Assembly: GCF_900240995.1 (NCBI RefSeq)
Contig: NZ_LT965953.1
Coordinates: forward strand, 2,067,932 to 2,131,931
Source: Bacillus sp. Marseille-P3661
GTDB lineage: Bacteria > Bacillota > Bacilli > Bacillales > Bacillaceae_J
Direction: 5' to 3'
Length of the DNA stretch: 64,000 nucleotides
Under the pieces are notes generated by a model. It saw nothing but the letters and a program-made list of their open reading frames with translations. It searched no databases and was not told where the DNA came from. The translations under genes were made by a program, and so were the position numbers. Positions 42,609-50,765 of the stretch are shown here, in pieces. Each line of letters opens with the position of its first letter. Within the stretch, counting starts at the first letter, position 1.

Positions 42609-43847
42609 CTAATATTTCGCCTTAGGCTTTTTATTTGGACCGCCAAACTCAAAATTACGGTCATTTGATTTTTTGATAGGTTTTTGTTTTGACATCGGTT
42701 TTTGTGTAGAGACTTTTTTTGGGACTGGTCGCTGCTCTATAATTTCACCTTTATATAACTCTTTCTTAGAAATTGTTACATTAAGTTCTCGACCAAATCG
42801 AAGCAAACTTTTCTCCTCTGAAGGTGTTACAAGTGATATCACGGTCCCTGTTGCACCCATTCTGCCGGTACGACCAGAGCGGTGAATATATTGCTCAATT
42901 TTTTCAGGTACATCTAAGTGAATAACATGCGTAAGTCCTTGTATATCCATACCTCTGGCTGCAATATCTGTTGCAAGTATTAGCGGCAGTGTACCTGCAC
43001 GGAATTGCTGAATCGCAGATGCACGTTCTTTCTTACCTGCATCACTATGTAGAACTCCAATTGGTATTTTTTTGTATCTAAACTTATCAGCTACCCGATC
43101 TATATGTACGGCATCGTTAATAAAAATTAATGCTTTCATGCTTTCATTCATCTTATATATTCTTCTTAATAAATCTATTTTATCTCGTTGTTCACATACA
43201 AAATAAAGATGTTCAACATTTGCAGTCGCTTCCCGTTCTACCCTGACTAATGCTGGTTCAACCATTACTTGTTTAGCAACTTCCTCAACCTTTTCAGAAA
43301 TTGTAGCAGAGAAAAACAGGACTTGTCTTTCCTTTAAAGTCGATTGTATAATAACTTTTACCTCTGTAAGTAAACTTTGCTCTACCATTTGGTCTACTTC
43401 ATCCACAACAACTGTTTTAACTTCATGCATTTTCATTTTCTTCTTATCAATAAGTTCCATAACTCGTCCCGGCGTTCCAACAATAATTTGCGGATTTTTT
43501 TTCAAACGATCAATCTGGCGTTTAATATCTACACCACCAATAAATGAACCACTAACAATTTCACTATTTTGTGTAAAAGTCTGAATAACTTGGTGAATTT
43601 GCATTGCTAATTCTCTTGTTGGTGTAAGAATTACGACTTGAATTTGTTTAGTGTTTGGTTCAATTTTATTTAGTAAGGGTAATAAATAGGCTAACGTTTT
43701 CCCTGTTCCTGTTGGTGATTCAGCAATTATATCTTCTCCATCATTAATAATAGGAATCGTTTTATCCTGTATTTTTGTTGGTTCCTTAAAACCAGCTTTT
43801 TCCCATGCATCTTTTAAAAATGGGGCCACGTTTAATAAAAAATTCAT
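42609..43847 (-). CDS. DEAD-box RNA helicase with a DEVD motif (YfmL-like)
   Basis: The product is 412 residues from ATG 43847 (AAAGGAG 6 bases upstream; the longer frame to 43892 overlaps the next gene's end). Helicase motifs: Q motif (FKEPTKIQDKTIP), I SPTGTGKT, Ia PTRELAMQ, II VVDEVD in place of DEAD, III SAT, V ATDIAARGMD, VI HRSGRTGR. It ends in a short basic tail (about 40 residues, KKPKAKY). It unwinds RNA, probably in ribosome assembly or RNA decay. It follows the 177-residue gene by 19 bases, so both may be cotranscribed. Confidence 0.95.
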   Translation of the reverse strand: MNFLLNVAPFLKDAWEKAGFKEPTKIQDKTIPIINDGEDIIAESPTGTGKTLAYLLPLLNKIEPNTKQIQVVILTPTRELAMQIHQVIQTFTQNSEIVSGSFIGGVDIKRQIDRLKKNPQIIVGTPGRVMELIDKKKMKMHEVKTVVVDEVDQMVEQSLLTEVKVIIQSTLKERQVLFFSATISEKVEEVAKQVMVEPALVRVEREATANVEHLYFVCEQRDKIDLLRRIYKMNESMKALIFINDAVHIDRVADKFRYKKIPIGVLHSDAGKKERASAIQQFRAGTLPLILATDIAARGMDIQGLTHVIHLDVPEKIEQYIHRSGRTGRMGATGTVISLVTPSEEKSLLRFGRELNVTISKKELYKGEIIEQRPVPKKVSTQKPMSKQKPIKKSNDRNFEFGGPNKKPKAKY

Positions 43848-43866
43848 CTTCTTCTCCTTTACAACA

Positions 43867-44400
43867 TTACAATTTGATTGACAGTAATTCATTTAGCCGA
43901 TCAATGGACTCAACCATGTGGTCTACCATTACAGGAATATCACCTACCTGTGCTTCGGCAATTTTACGATCAAAATTGAGTATAATCCTATTCTTTAATT
44001 GATTTACGTCTTGATCATATATAAATGATAACTGTTGCGTTATCGAAGGGCGATTACCCCAGACATTTTGTAGTATCAAGTTGATGGATTCACAATCATT
44101 ATCTATATTATGAACTTTAGTCGTAAATACAATTTCAATATTACAGCCGATAGTATCATCTGCTTTTTCCATTATTTCTGAGGCTAAGTCATGAACATCT
44201 ACATATATACATAATGCTCCATGCACTGAGTTTTCCCCTTTAGTAGCTTTTCTAAAAGTAATGGAATAAAATCTTGATAGCCTAGCTAAATCAACTTGAT
44301 CTACACGATCGGTTACTAAGATCTGACCAATGAGATCCAAATCATAGATTGCCCCTTCAGCCACAACCTTCAAGTTTTCATAAATGGTTGGATCAAACAT
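43867..44400 (-). CDS. Unknown 177-residue protein upstream of the helicase
   Basis: The ribosome site is GAGGGA before ATG 44400. The product is soluble and mixed alpha/beta by eye, with Asp/Ile-rich segments (DLDLIGQILVTDRVDQVDLARL; IGCNIEIVFTTKVHNIDNDC). No catalytic motif. It has the same orientation and only a 19-base gap to the helicase, so it may work with RNA, but no family is recognised. Confidence 0.7.
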   Translation of the reverse strand: MFDPTIYENLKVVAEGAIYDLDLIGQILVTDRVDQVDLARLSRFYSITFRKATKGENSVHGALCIYVDVHDLASEIMEKADDTIGCNIEIVFTTKVHNIDNDCESINLILQNVWGNRPSITQQLSFIYDQDVNQLKNRIILNFDRKIAEAQVGDIPVMVDHMVESIDRLNELLSIKL

Positions 44401-44529
44401 AGTGTCCCTCTCTCTTTTTGCACGGTTTTACTTGATTACTGTTATATCTATTGTAACTTAAAATACTACCTTTCAACGATTTTTTCTATAATTATTAATA
44501 AGATTTTGAATTTAAATGATACTTTTTCA

Positions 44530-44558
44530 TTGAAGTATTTAAGTAAGATTTCTATAAT
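44530..44558 (+). promoter_or_regulatory. Promoter of metA
   Basis: TTGAAG and TATAAT with a 17-base spacer, 46 bases before the TTG start. A short dyad AGGACA-CTATC-TGTCTT follows at about 44568-44584, in the transcribed leader, and may be an operator. I see no S-box or T-box leader. Confidence 0.75.
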
Positions 44559-44603
44559 AGATTAATCAGGACACTATCTGTCTTAAAGAAGGAGTGAACG
44601 TCA

Positions 44604-45512
44604 TTGCCAATAAACATTCCAAAACATTTACCTGCTGCAGAAATTCTTGAGAATGAAAATATCTTTGTCATGGATGTTGAGCGTGCTTATCAACAGGATA
44701 TCCGTCCTTTAAATATACTTATCTTGAATTTAATGCCAGAAAAAGAAAAAACAGAAACACAATTACTTCGCGTACTTAGTAATTCACCGCTACAAGTTAA
44801 TATTACTTTAATGCACCCACAAACACATACATCAAAAAATACAGCAAAAGAACACTTAAGTAATTTTTATCGTACGTTTGATGAAGTTAAACATCGTAAA
44901 TATGATGGAATGATTATTACAGGTGCTCCGATTGAGCTACTTGAATTTGAAGAAGTGAATTATTGGAAAGAACTTGAAGAAATTATGGAATGGACTAAGA
45001 CGCATGTAACATCCACTCTTCATATTTGTTGGGGAGCTCAAGCAGGCTTATACTATCATTTTGGTATCCCTAAATTTCCATTAGAATCAAAGATGTTTGG
45101 GGTATTTAAACATAAAACATTTTTAAGAAAAACAAGATTGCTGCGAGGGTTTGATGAAGTTTATTTTGTTCCACACTCAAGACATACAGATGTTAGAAAA
45201 GAAGATATTTTGAAGGAACCTAACCTTGAACTACTTTCTTATTCAGAAGAAGCTGGGGTTTGTCTTGTGGCTTCAAAGGACCGAAAACAAATATTCCTAA
45301 CAGGCCACCCTGAATACGATGCAACAACATTACAAGATGAATATCTTCGTGATATTAATAAAGGTCTAGATATTGCAGTACCTGTAAATTATTTTCCAAA
45401 TGATGATCCAACGCAGGAACCTTTGAATATGTGGAGAGCTCACGCTAATCTCCTATATGTAAACTGGCTAAATTATTATGTATACCAAGAAACACCGTAT
45501 ATTTGGGAATAA
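44604..45512 (+). CDS. metA: Homoserine O-acetyltransferase (MetA type)
   Basis: The product is 302 residues from a TTG start with AAGGAG upstream. MetA activates homoserine for methionine synthesis. The nucleophilic Cys142 is in HICWGAQAG and the His-Glu pair in LTGHPEYDA. Residue 111 is Glu (in GAPIELLEF); work on this family linked Glu at 111 with acetyl-CoA use and Gly with succinyl-CoA, so this copy should be an acetyltransferase despite the usual 'succinyltransferase' label. It is a single gene with a consensus-like promoter and a strong terminator. Confidence 0.95.
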   Translation: MPINIPKHLPAAEILENENIFVMDVERAYQQDIRPLNILILNLMPEKEKTETQLLRVLSNSPLQVNITLMHPQTHTSKNTAKEHLSNFYRTFDEVKHRKYDGMIITGAPIELLEFEEVNYWKELEEIMEWTKTHVTSTLHICWGAQAGLYYHFGIPKFPLESKMFGVFKHKTFLRKTRLLRGFDEVYFVPHSRHTDVRKEDILKEPNLELLSYSEEAGVCLVASKDRKQIFLTGHPEYDATTLQDEYLRDINKGLDIAVPVNYFPNDDPTQEPLNMWRAHANLLYVNWLNYYVYQETPYIWE

Positions 45513-45542
45513 GATCTAATAGATGATTTTGCAGTCTACATA

Positions 45543-45572
45543 CAGCGCGGGTATAACCGCGCTGTTTTAATT
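45543..45572 (+). terminator. Terminator of metA
   Basis: CAGCGCGG / CCGCGCTG stem, 6-base loop, then TTTTAATTT. Confidence 0.9.
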
Positions 45573-45692
45573 TCCACCTTATCGATAAAGTAGTATTTTC
45601 TAATTTCTTCTCTAATAAAATAGTTGTATTATCTTAACTCTTCAGTTAAAATGGACATATACTTATCACCTGGTACTAATAGGAGGTATGGA

Positions 45693-45866
45693 ATGGTTAA
45701 CAACGAAACTTTTCAGGTTATTAAATTGTTGCAAAACCTGACTAATTCATTAAACGGGCAAGTTAACATCTATGACTCAAACTACATAGAAGATGTAAAA
45801 AAAAGAATGCCTAATATTGAATTGGCATTTAATGATTTAAAAAAATATTTAGACACACATAACTAA
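45693..45866 (+). CDS. Small unknown protein
   Basis: The product is 57 residues from ATG 45693 with AGGAGG 6 bases upstream; the frame is open from 45624 but without a site. Helical, with LLQNLTNSLNGQVNIYDSNY in the first half and a Lys-rich amphipathic second half. No family recognised. Confidence 0.55.
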   Translation: MVNNETFQVIKLLQNLTNSLNGQVNIYDSNYIEDVKKRMPNIELAFNDLKKYLDTHN

Positions 45867-45957
45867 TTTTTTTTAACCTCCTATTTCTTCTCGGACTATT
45901 ACCTCCAAAAACTGAGCGGTCAATCGAATCCTTCAAAAAAACAATTTTAACCTTCCA

Positions 45958-46083
45958 TTAACTTTCATCTTCACACTCAAAACAATGGAGCTCACCATTC
46001 TCAGCAATAATCCCATTTAAAAATCCGTCCATACAAATAATCTCTTTACCACAATTAGTGCATTTTCCAACTAACTCCTTCAT
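45958..46083 (-). CDS. 41-residue zinc-ribbon-like protein
   Basis: GAGGAGTG lies 6-7 bases before ATG 46083. The protein has two Cys pairs, CTNC and CFEC, 25 residues apart, a typical small zinc ribbon, with a hydrophobic/acidic middle (MDGFLNGIIAENGEL). It starts 19 bases after the stop of the next gene up, so the two probably form an operon. Function unknown. Confidence 0.65.
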   Translation of the reverse strand: MKELVGKCTNCGKEIICMDGFLNGIIAENGELHCFECEDES

Positions 46084-46102
46084 GTTTTCACTCCTCATAC
46101 CA

Positions 46103-46312
46103 TCATTTATTCATGTGTTTTTTCTCTATACGTAACCACTTATTAACATGAATCGCTATCTTTTTCCAAAACTTAATCCATTTTCTCTCTGCCTGTACAT
46201 TATTTATTTTTTTTTGTTTTTGATTGAGTAAGTACCGTATTTGTTTTGTAACTTCTCTATCACGTTGTTGAATAATTAAATGTTCTGCCTGCTTTTCAAT
46301 GTGATGTGCCAA
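46103..46312 (-). CDS. Small basic helical protein
   Basis: The product is 69 residues, starting best at TTG 46312 with GGAGGG 10 bases upstream. Very basic (Lys/Arg/His), predicted helical, with Trp-rich KWIKFWKKIAIHVNKWLRI that looks amphipathic and could bind membrane or nucleic acid. No family recognised. Confidence 0.5.
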   Translation of the reverse strand: MAHHIEKQAEHLIIQQRDREVTKQIRYLLNQKQKKINNVQAERKWIKFWKKIAIHVNKWLRIEKKHMNK

Positions 46313-46360
46313 ATGTATCGTACCCTCCAACTTTTTACTATTATTTAATTAATTCTATTA

Positions 46361-46398
46361 AAAAACAGCCTTCCCTTTGTTGAAAAATGGCTGTTTTT
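46361..46398. terminator. Bidirectional-looking terminator after the YkvA gene
   Basis: AAAAACAGCC / GGCTGTTTTT arms, 18-base loop. Confidence 0.85.
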
Positions 46399-46406
46399 GT
46401 CGAATT

Positions 46407-46823
46407 CTATATTTTCTCGTTTTCTATAATAGATTTTTGTGATACTTTCCAAAGCTTAAATCTCTCTAAATCATTCGATATTTGCTTAAGCACAAACCCA
46501 AGTACTGCTGCATCGTCAAGTAAACCCACTCCTGCTAGAAAATCAGGAACAATGTCGGCAGGTGATACAAAATAAATGATAGCAGCTATAATCATAATAA
46601 TCGAACGTTTAGGTAGTTCCTTGTAATCTCCATTTAGCCACGCTCTTACCAACTGAAATAACAGTTGAAGGTTTTCCCAGACATCCTGAAGCACCTCTTT
46701 CTTATTACCTGCTTTGGTAATCGCTTCTTTTAATAATCCACCTGTCTTGTCTTTATCTTCGTAATATTCACTTGCTTTCGTTGTATATTTCTTGAAACCT
46801 TGTTCATATTCTTGATTATGCAC
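46407..46823 (-). CDS. YkvA-family (DUF1232) membrane protein
   Basis: The product is 138 residues from GTG 46823 with AGGAGGGAG upstream. The DUF1232 core is IIMIIAAIIYFVSPADIVPDFLAGVGLLDDAAVLGFVL: a membrane helix, then the conserved SPxDxxPDF motif. Function unknown. It starts 20 bases after the AIM24 gene stop, suggesting a two-gene unit. Confidence 0.88.
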   Translation of the reverse strand: MHNQEYEQGFKKYTTKASEYYEDKDKTGGLLKEAITKAGNKKEVLQDVWENLQLLFQLVRAWLNGDYKELPKRSIIMIIAAIIYFVSPADIVPDFLAGVGLLDDAAVLGFVLKQISNDLERFKLWKVSQKSIIENEKI

Positions 46824-46843
46824 TGAAACTCCCTCCTATAATT

Positions 46844-47536
46844 CTAACTTTGAGATTGCCAATATACTTCCTCATATGGTTGAACAACTACAAAACCACT
46901 GCCAACAAATTTCATTTGGACTGACTCACCACTCCCCCTGCCCAAAAGTGTTTTGAACGATATATCGGTTTGAAATTCAGGGTTTAAATTACCAGACCAA
47001 GCAACCGTTGCATTGGGATCCGAATAGATTGGATTATGAGGTGATACGAGTAACGTCAGTGGTTCATAATGAGATGTAATAGCTATCATCCCCCTACCTT
47101 CGAGACGAACATTAAATAAGCCGCCAGACATCATACCAGCAATTTTCTTCATAAATTTAATATCCCATTTAATTCCTGTCTCAAAAGCTAAAAGATCATT
47201 TCCATTAACGTAAATGGAGTCATTATCTAGTTGTAAAATGGTTATTTTTTTCCCTTGATCAGCTAGATATAGTTTACCATTTCCCGTTGCTTTCATTAGA
47301 GCAGTGCCTTCTCCCGTCAGGGCTTTCTTGAACATTTTTCCCAGTCCATGCTCTAAAATTCCTTCTCGTTCATATTTGACATTTCCCTCATATGAAATCA
47401 TTGAACCCATTTTAGCCCAAACCTGTCCATCCAAATTAATTTCTAACATTCGCGGCGTTTCTAGCTCAAAAAAACCTTCCCCTTTATCTTTTTGCTTTGT
47501 TTGTTTTATGAATTCATCAATTGAATATCGCCCCAT
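46844..47536 (-). CDS. AIM24 family protein
   Basis: The product is 230 residues with the beta-rich AIM24/TIGR00266 pattern: LEINLDGQVWAKMGSMISYEGNVKYEREGI, TGNGKLYLADQGKKI, and the final GSGFVVVQPYEE. GGAGAGTG precedes the ATG. Family members (also mitochondrial in yeast) associate with membranes, but no reaction is known. Cotranscribed in all likelihood with the YkvA gene. Confidence 0.9.
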   Translation of the reverse strand: MGRYSIDEFIKQTKQKDKGEGFFELETPRMLEINLDGQVWAKMGSMISYEGNVKYEREGILEHGLGKMFKKALTGEGTALMKATGNGKLYLADQGKKITILQLDNDSIYVNGNDLLAFETGIKWDIKFMKKIAGMMSGGLFNVRLEGRGMIAITSHYEPLTLLVSPHNPIYSDPNATVAWSGNLNPEFQTDISFKTLLGRGSGESVQMKFVGSGFVVVQPYEEVYWQSQS

Positions 47537-47650
47537 AGTTCTACACTCTCCTATCTTTAAAATATATAAACTAATGACGAATATTCGATATCAAAGGTTT
47601 CAAAAATAACTTTAAGTTTAGAAAAGTATTGTATTCAGAAATAGAAAAGA

Positions 47651-47687
47651 ACATGCCATCTTTTCGTATACGATCAAATGGCATGTT
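47651..47687 (-). terminator. Terminator hairpin after the CxxC protein gene
   Basis: ACATGCCAT / ATGGCATGT arms plus inner TTT/AAA pairs; the T-rich tail is short (TCTTTTC) on the minus strand. Confidence 0.8.
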
Positions 47688-47705
47688 TCATAATCACTCT
47701 AAGAG

Positions 47706-47903
47706 TCATCCCTCCAAGAGAGCATACACATACTGAACACCTTTTAATTCCACTTTCAATGGTATGTGTTTTTCTTCTGAAAGTTGATTGGTGATTTTTT
47801 GGATTTGTTTAAAAGCGTCAAGCATTCCGTAGGCTTCTACACATTGCTCACATATGCACAAGTGTTTTTGGTCATCCACAACTAGAAATACATACTTCTT
47901 CAT
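47706..47903 (-). CDS. Small CxxC-containing protein
   Basis: The product is 65 residues from ATG 47903 (AAGGGG upstream; the frame is open to 47933). It has a CICEQC pair after FLVVDDQKHL, followed by two short helices. It could be a redox or metal site, but a partner motif is missing. Stands alone with its own terminator. No family recognised. Confidence 0.55.
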   Translation of the reverse strand: MKKYVFLVVDDQKHLCICEQCVEAYGMLDAFKQIQKITNQLSEEKHIPLKVELKGVQYVYALLEG

Positions 47904-48126
47904 ATGCCCCTTAAAGTTTGTGAAACAATTCACATATACTTGTAAAATATTTAAGATGTATGTTTTTCATTTAAGTCTCATTTTATATCATGCAATTAAC
48001 AATGTCTATGGATTATTTGTGAAGTTATTCACAAAAAAAGAAAAACAACAGGAAATTTTTTATCATTTCCTGTTATGAGTCAATAAATTCTAGTGCCTAC
48101 ACTTTATAAGCCTTGAAATATAGTAA

Positions 48127-49563
48127 TTAGCTTATTTTTTCTACAATATCTCTTGCAATCCATACCCCACAGGCACTAGCTTGTGCAAGGCCTCTAGTAA
48201 TCCCTGCGCCATCACCACCAAGATATAAACCTGAAATTTCTGACTCAAACTTGCTATTTAATTTTGGTCTTGCTGAATAAAATTTAGCTTCCACTCCATA
48301 GAAAAGTGTATGTTCTGATGCTAAGCCTGGAGATACGTGGTTTAATGCTTCCGTCATTTCAACTAAACTTTTCATCGTATTATATGGAAGAACCAAGCCT
48401 AAGTCTCCTGGAACCGCTTCTTTCATCGTAGGTTCTAAGAAACCTTCTTTAATACGTTTTTCAGTTGAACGGCGTCCTTTCAGGATATCACCATACTTTT
48501 GAACGATAATTCCACCATTAGATAAACTATTTGCTAGACGAGAAACTCCAATTGCGAATTCGTTCGGCTTATCAAAAGGCTCAGAAAATTTATGTGAAAC
48601 AAGTAAGGCAAAGTTTGTATTATTACTACCTAGTTTCGGATCTTTATATGCATGACCATTTGCAAGCATAATTCCCGAATGATTTTCAACAACAACGTGA
48701 CCAGATGGATTACTACAAAAAGTCCGTACTGATGTACCAACTGACGTATTAAAAATAAACTTTCCTTCATATAAATGTTTGTTAATCTCTTCCATAACAA
48801 TATCGGATGTTTCTACACGTACACCAATATCGACTTGGTTATTTGACATTTTTACGCGACGTTTCTTTAAAATTTTAGTTAGCCAAGCAGAACCATCACG
48901 ACCTGGTACAATCACAACCTTTTTGGCATGAATGACCTCTTCATTTTTCAGTTGAATTCCTACGATCTGATTACCTTCACTAGTCTTTTCAGTAATAATA
49001 TCTTCAACCTCTGCTTTATACATCATATCTATTTTGGTTTGAAGGTACTCCGAAATGCTCTGCATAATTTGAAGATTTTGTTCTGTACCTAAGTGACGCA
49101 CTTGTGCTCTTAGAAGCTTTAAACCAGCTGCATAACCACGGCGCTCAATTTCTTTAACCTCTGGTGTAAGAGGATCGGTAATTGTTTCTGTCGCACCGTG
49201 ACTTAAATTTATTTCGTCTACATATTTGATTAAGTCAACTACTTCAGTTGATGAAAGGTAGTCTGTCATCCAGCCACCAAATTCACTAGTAATATTAAAT
49301 TTCCCATCCGAATAAGCGCCAGCTCCTCCAAATCCATTTGTTATAGAGCACGCTGGTAAACAACCTGCAAAATCTTTTCTCCCAGCAGCTGGCGGACATT
49401 TTGATATCTTTTTTTCTAGTATTGGACAACGTCTGCTATATATATCATGGCCTTTATCGACTAATAACACCTTTGCATGTGGCATTTTTAAAGTTAATTC
49501 GTAGCATGCAAATATCCCAGCTGGACCCGCACCTACTACGATTACATCATAGTTATTTGACAT
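48127..49563 (-). CDS. Uncharacterised FAD-dependent oxidoreductase (COG2509 type)
   Basis: The product is 478 residues from ATG 49563 (GGGGGT about 7 bases upstream). FAD motif VVGAGPAGIFACYEL near the start; CPxLEKK and a Cys-rich stretch (KKISKCPPAAGRKDFAGCLPAC) near 55-75; FAD-binding end YLGGDGAGITRGLAQASACGVW. The length and the Cys-rich segment fit the uncharacterised FAD-dependent dehydrogenase group, with a fused-ring or quinone-type reduction suspected. No partner gene nearby. Confidence 0.88.
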   Translation of the reverse strand: MSNNYDVIVVGAGPAGIFACYELTLKMPHAKVLLVDKGHDIYSRRCPILEKKISKCPPAAGRKDFAGCLPACSITNGFGGAGAYSDGKFNITSEFGGWMTDYLSSTEVVDLIKYVDEINLSHGATETITDPLTPEVKEIERRGYAAGLKLLRAQVRHLGTEQNLQIMQSISEYLQTKIDMMYKAEVEDIITEKTSEGNQIVGIQLKNEEVIHAKKVVIVPGRDGSAWLTKILKKRRVKMSNNQVDIGVRVETSDIVMEEINKHLYEGKFIFNTSVGTSVRTFCSNPSGHVVVENHSGIMLANGHAYKDPKLGSNNTNFALLVSHKFSEPFDKPNEFAIGVSRLANSLSNGGIIVQKYGDILKGRRSTEKRIKEGFLEPTMKEAVPGDLGLVLPYNTMKSLVEMTEALNHVSPGLASEHTLFYGVEAKFYSARPKLNSKFESEISGLYLGGDGAGITRGLAQASACGVWIARDIVEKIS

Positions 49564-49642
49564 CACTTTACCCCCGATGACTTCAATCTATCTTATTTAA
49601 CAATCCTTAGACAATATACCAAAATATAAACATACCGTCAAT

Positions 49643-49683
49643 AAAAAAACGAACATTAATAACACTTTAGTTACCAATGTTCG
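49643..49683 (-). terminator. Second of two tandem terminators after the nucleotidyltransferase
   Basis: CGAACATT / AATGTTCG arms with an 18-base loop, then TTTTTTTATT on the minus strand. Confidence 0.8.
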
Positions 49684-49705
49684 TATTTAACTTATAGAAT
49701 CTCAT

Positions 49706-49731
49706 ATAAAAAGACCTTCTTCATGAAGGTC
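49706..49731 (-). terminator. First of two tandem terminators after the nucleotidyltransferase
   Basis: GACCTTC / GAAGGTC stem with a 5-base loop, then TTTTTATA on the minus strand. Confidence 0.88.
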
Positions 49732-49789
49732 ATATAATATTAGTATTAAACTATTAATAAAACATGCCCGCCTTTAACGTTGCACCTTT

Positions 49790-50512
49790 CTATACAGGAA
49801 TTTTTACAGCACCACCCATCATATCATGAATAGTTTGTTCATACTTATCTTTATTACCAACATCCGACCAGTATCCGTTGGTCTTAAAACCATAGATTGG
49901 GTAACCATTCTTGATTAATAAGGGAAATAAATCTAGGCTAAAGTCAATCTTTTCTCCAAGCTCCATAAATGAAAAAATCCCTGGGTCCACTACATATATA
50001 CCAGTATTAATATCCGTTGTGAACATATTTTCCCATGATGGTTTTTCTAAAAAACGTACGACTTCACCTTTTTCATTCGTTTTAAGGATTCCATATTCTA
50101 ATGGATTGGGTACAGATGTCATAAAGATTGTTATTAGGGAGTTTTTTTGCCGATGAAAATCAATGCCTTTGGATAAATCAAAGTCTGTGATTACATCCCC
50201 ACTCACAACAACAAATGGCTCATTAAGAAATTGTTCAGCATTTTTTATACTTCCTGCCGTCCCTAGAGGTGATAAATCTTCAAAATAGTAAAGATTCACG
50301 CCAAATTTAGATCCATCCCCAAAATAGTCCTTTATTTTATTTGACATGTATTGAACTGTAACCGCAATTTCAGTAATCCCGTGCCTTTTTAAATGTTCAA
50401 TACAATACTCCATAACGGGCTTTTTCAAAATTGGAATCATTGGTTTGGGGAGTTTGTTTGTTAAAGGACGTAATCTTTTGCCTTTTCCACCAGCAATAAT
50501 AACCCCTTTCAT
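49790..50512 (-). CDS. Sugar-phosphate nucleotidyltransferase
   Basis: The product is 240 residues from ATG 50512 (AAGGTGAT about 6 bases upstream). The NDP-sugar pyrophosphorylase signature GVIIAGGKGKRLRPLT is at the N-terminus, with the Mg-binding Asp in VVSGDVITDFDL and a later FLEKPSW. At about 240 residues it has only the catalytic domain, as in short mannose-1-phosphate guanylyl- or glucose-1-phosphate-transferases. It makes an activated sugar for surface glycans. Base specificity cannot be fixed from this; no glycan gene cluster is adjacent. Confidence 0.88.
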   Translation of the reverse strand: MKGVIIAGGKGKRLRPLTNKLPKPMIPILKKPVMEYCIEHLKRHGITEIAVTVQYMSNKIKDYFGDGSKFGVNLYYFEDLSPLGTAGSIKNAEQFLNEPFVVVSGDVITDFDLSKGIDFHRQKNSLITIFMTSVPNPLEYGILKTNEKGEVVRFLEKPSWENMFTTDINTGIYVVDPGIFSFMELGEKIDFSLDLFPLLIKNGYPIYGFKTNGYWSDVGNKDKYEQTIHDMMGGAVKIPV

Positions 50513-50716
50513 ATTTATCACCTTACCATCATTAAGAATAAAATACGCATAGCTTCATAGTTCACCTCTTACTACTTTCATATCTATGAAGAGAGAAATT
50601 GCCCTATTCCACGTTTCTTTAAAAATTGTAAAAAGTTCACATTTTCCTCATTCCGGTTGTTTTTATATTTGAGCAATGCTAAATCTGAATTCCTTTAATT
50701 TGGTAGGTTTCCCATC

Positions 50717-50747
50717 AAAAAAACACCTATTTCATAATGAAATAGGT
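50717..50747 (-). terminator. Terminator of the second topoisomerase III gene
   Basis: ACCTATTTC / GAAATAGGT stem, 5-base loop, then GTTTTTTT on the minus strand. Confidence 0.9.
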
Positions 50748-50765
50748 CCATTCGACACTTCTCAA

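Noticed and set aside
43848..43892. Longer N-terminus for the DEAD-box helicase
   Set aside because: It would overlap the preceding gene and lacks a ribosome site; AAAGGAG stands before ATG 43847.
44401..44603. SAM (S-box) or T-box leader before metA
   Set aside because: The promoter lies only 46 bases from the start, leaving no room, and no conserved leader motif is visible.
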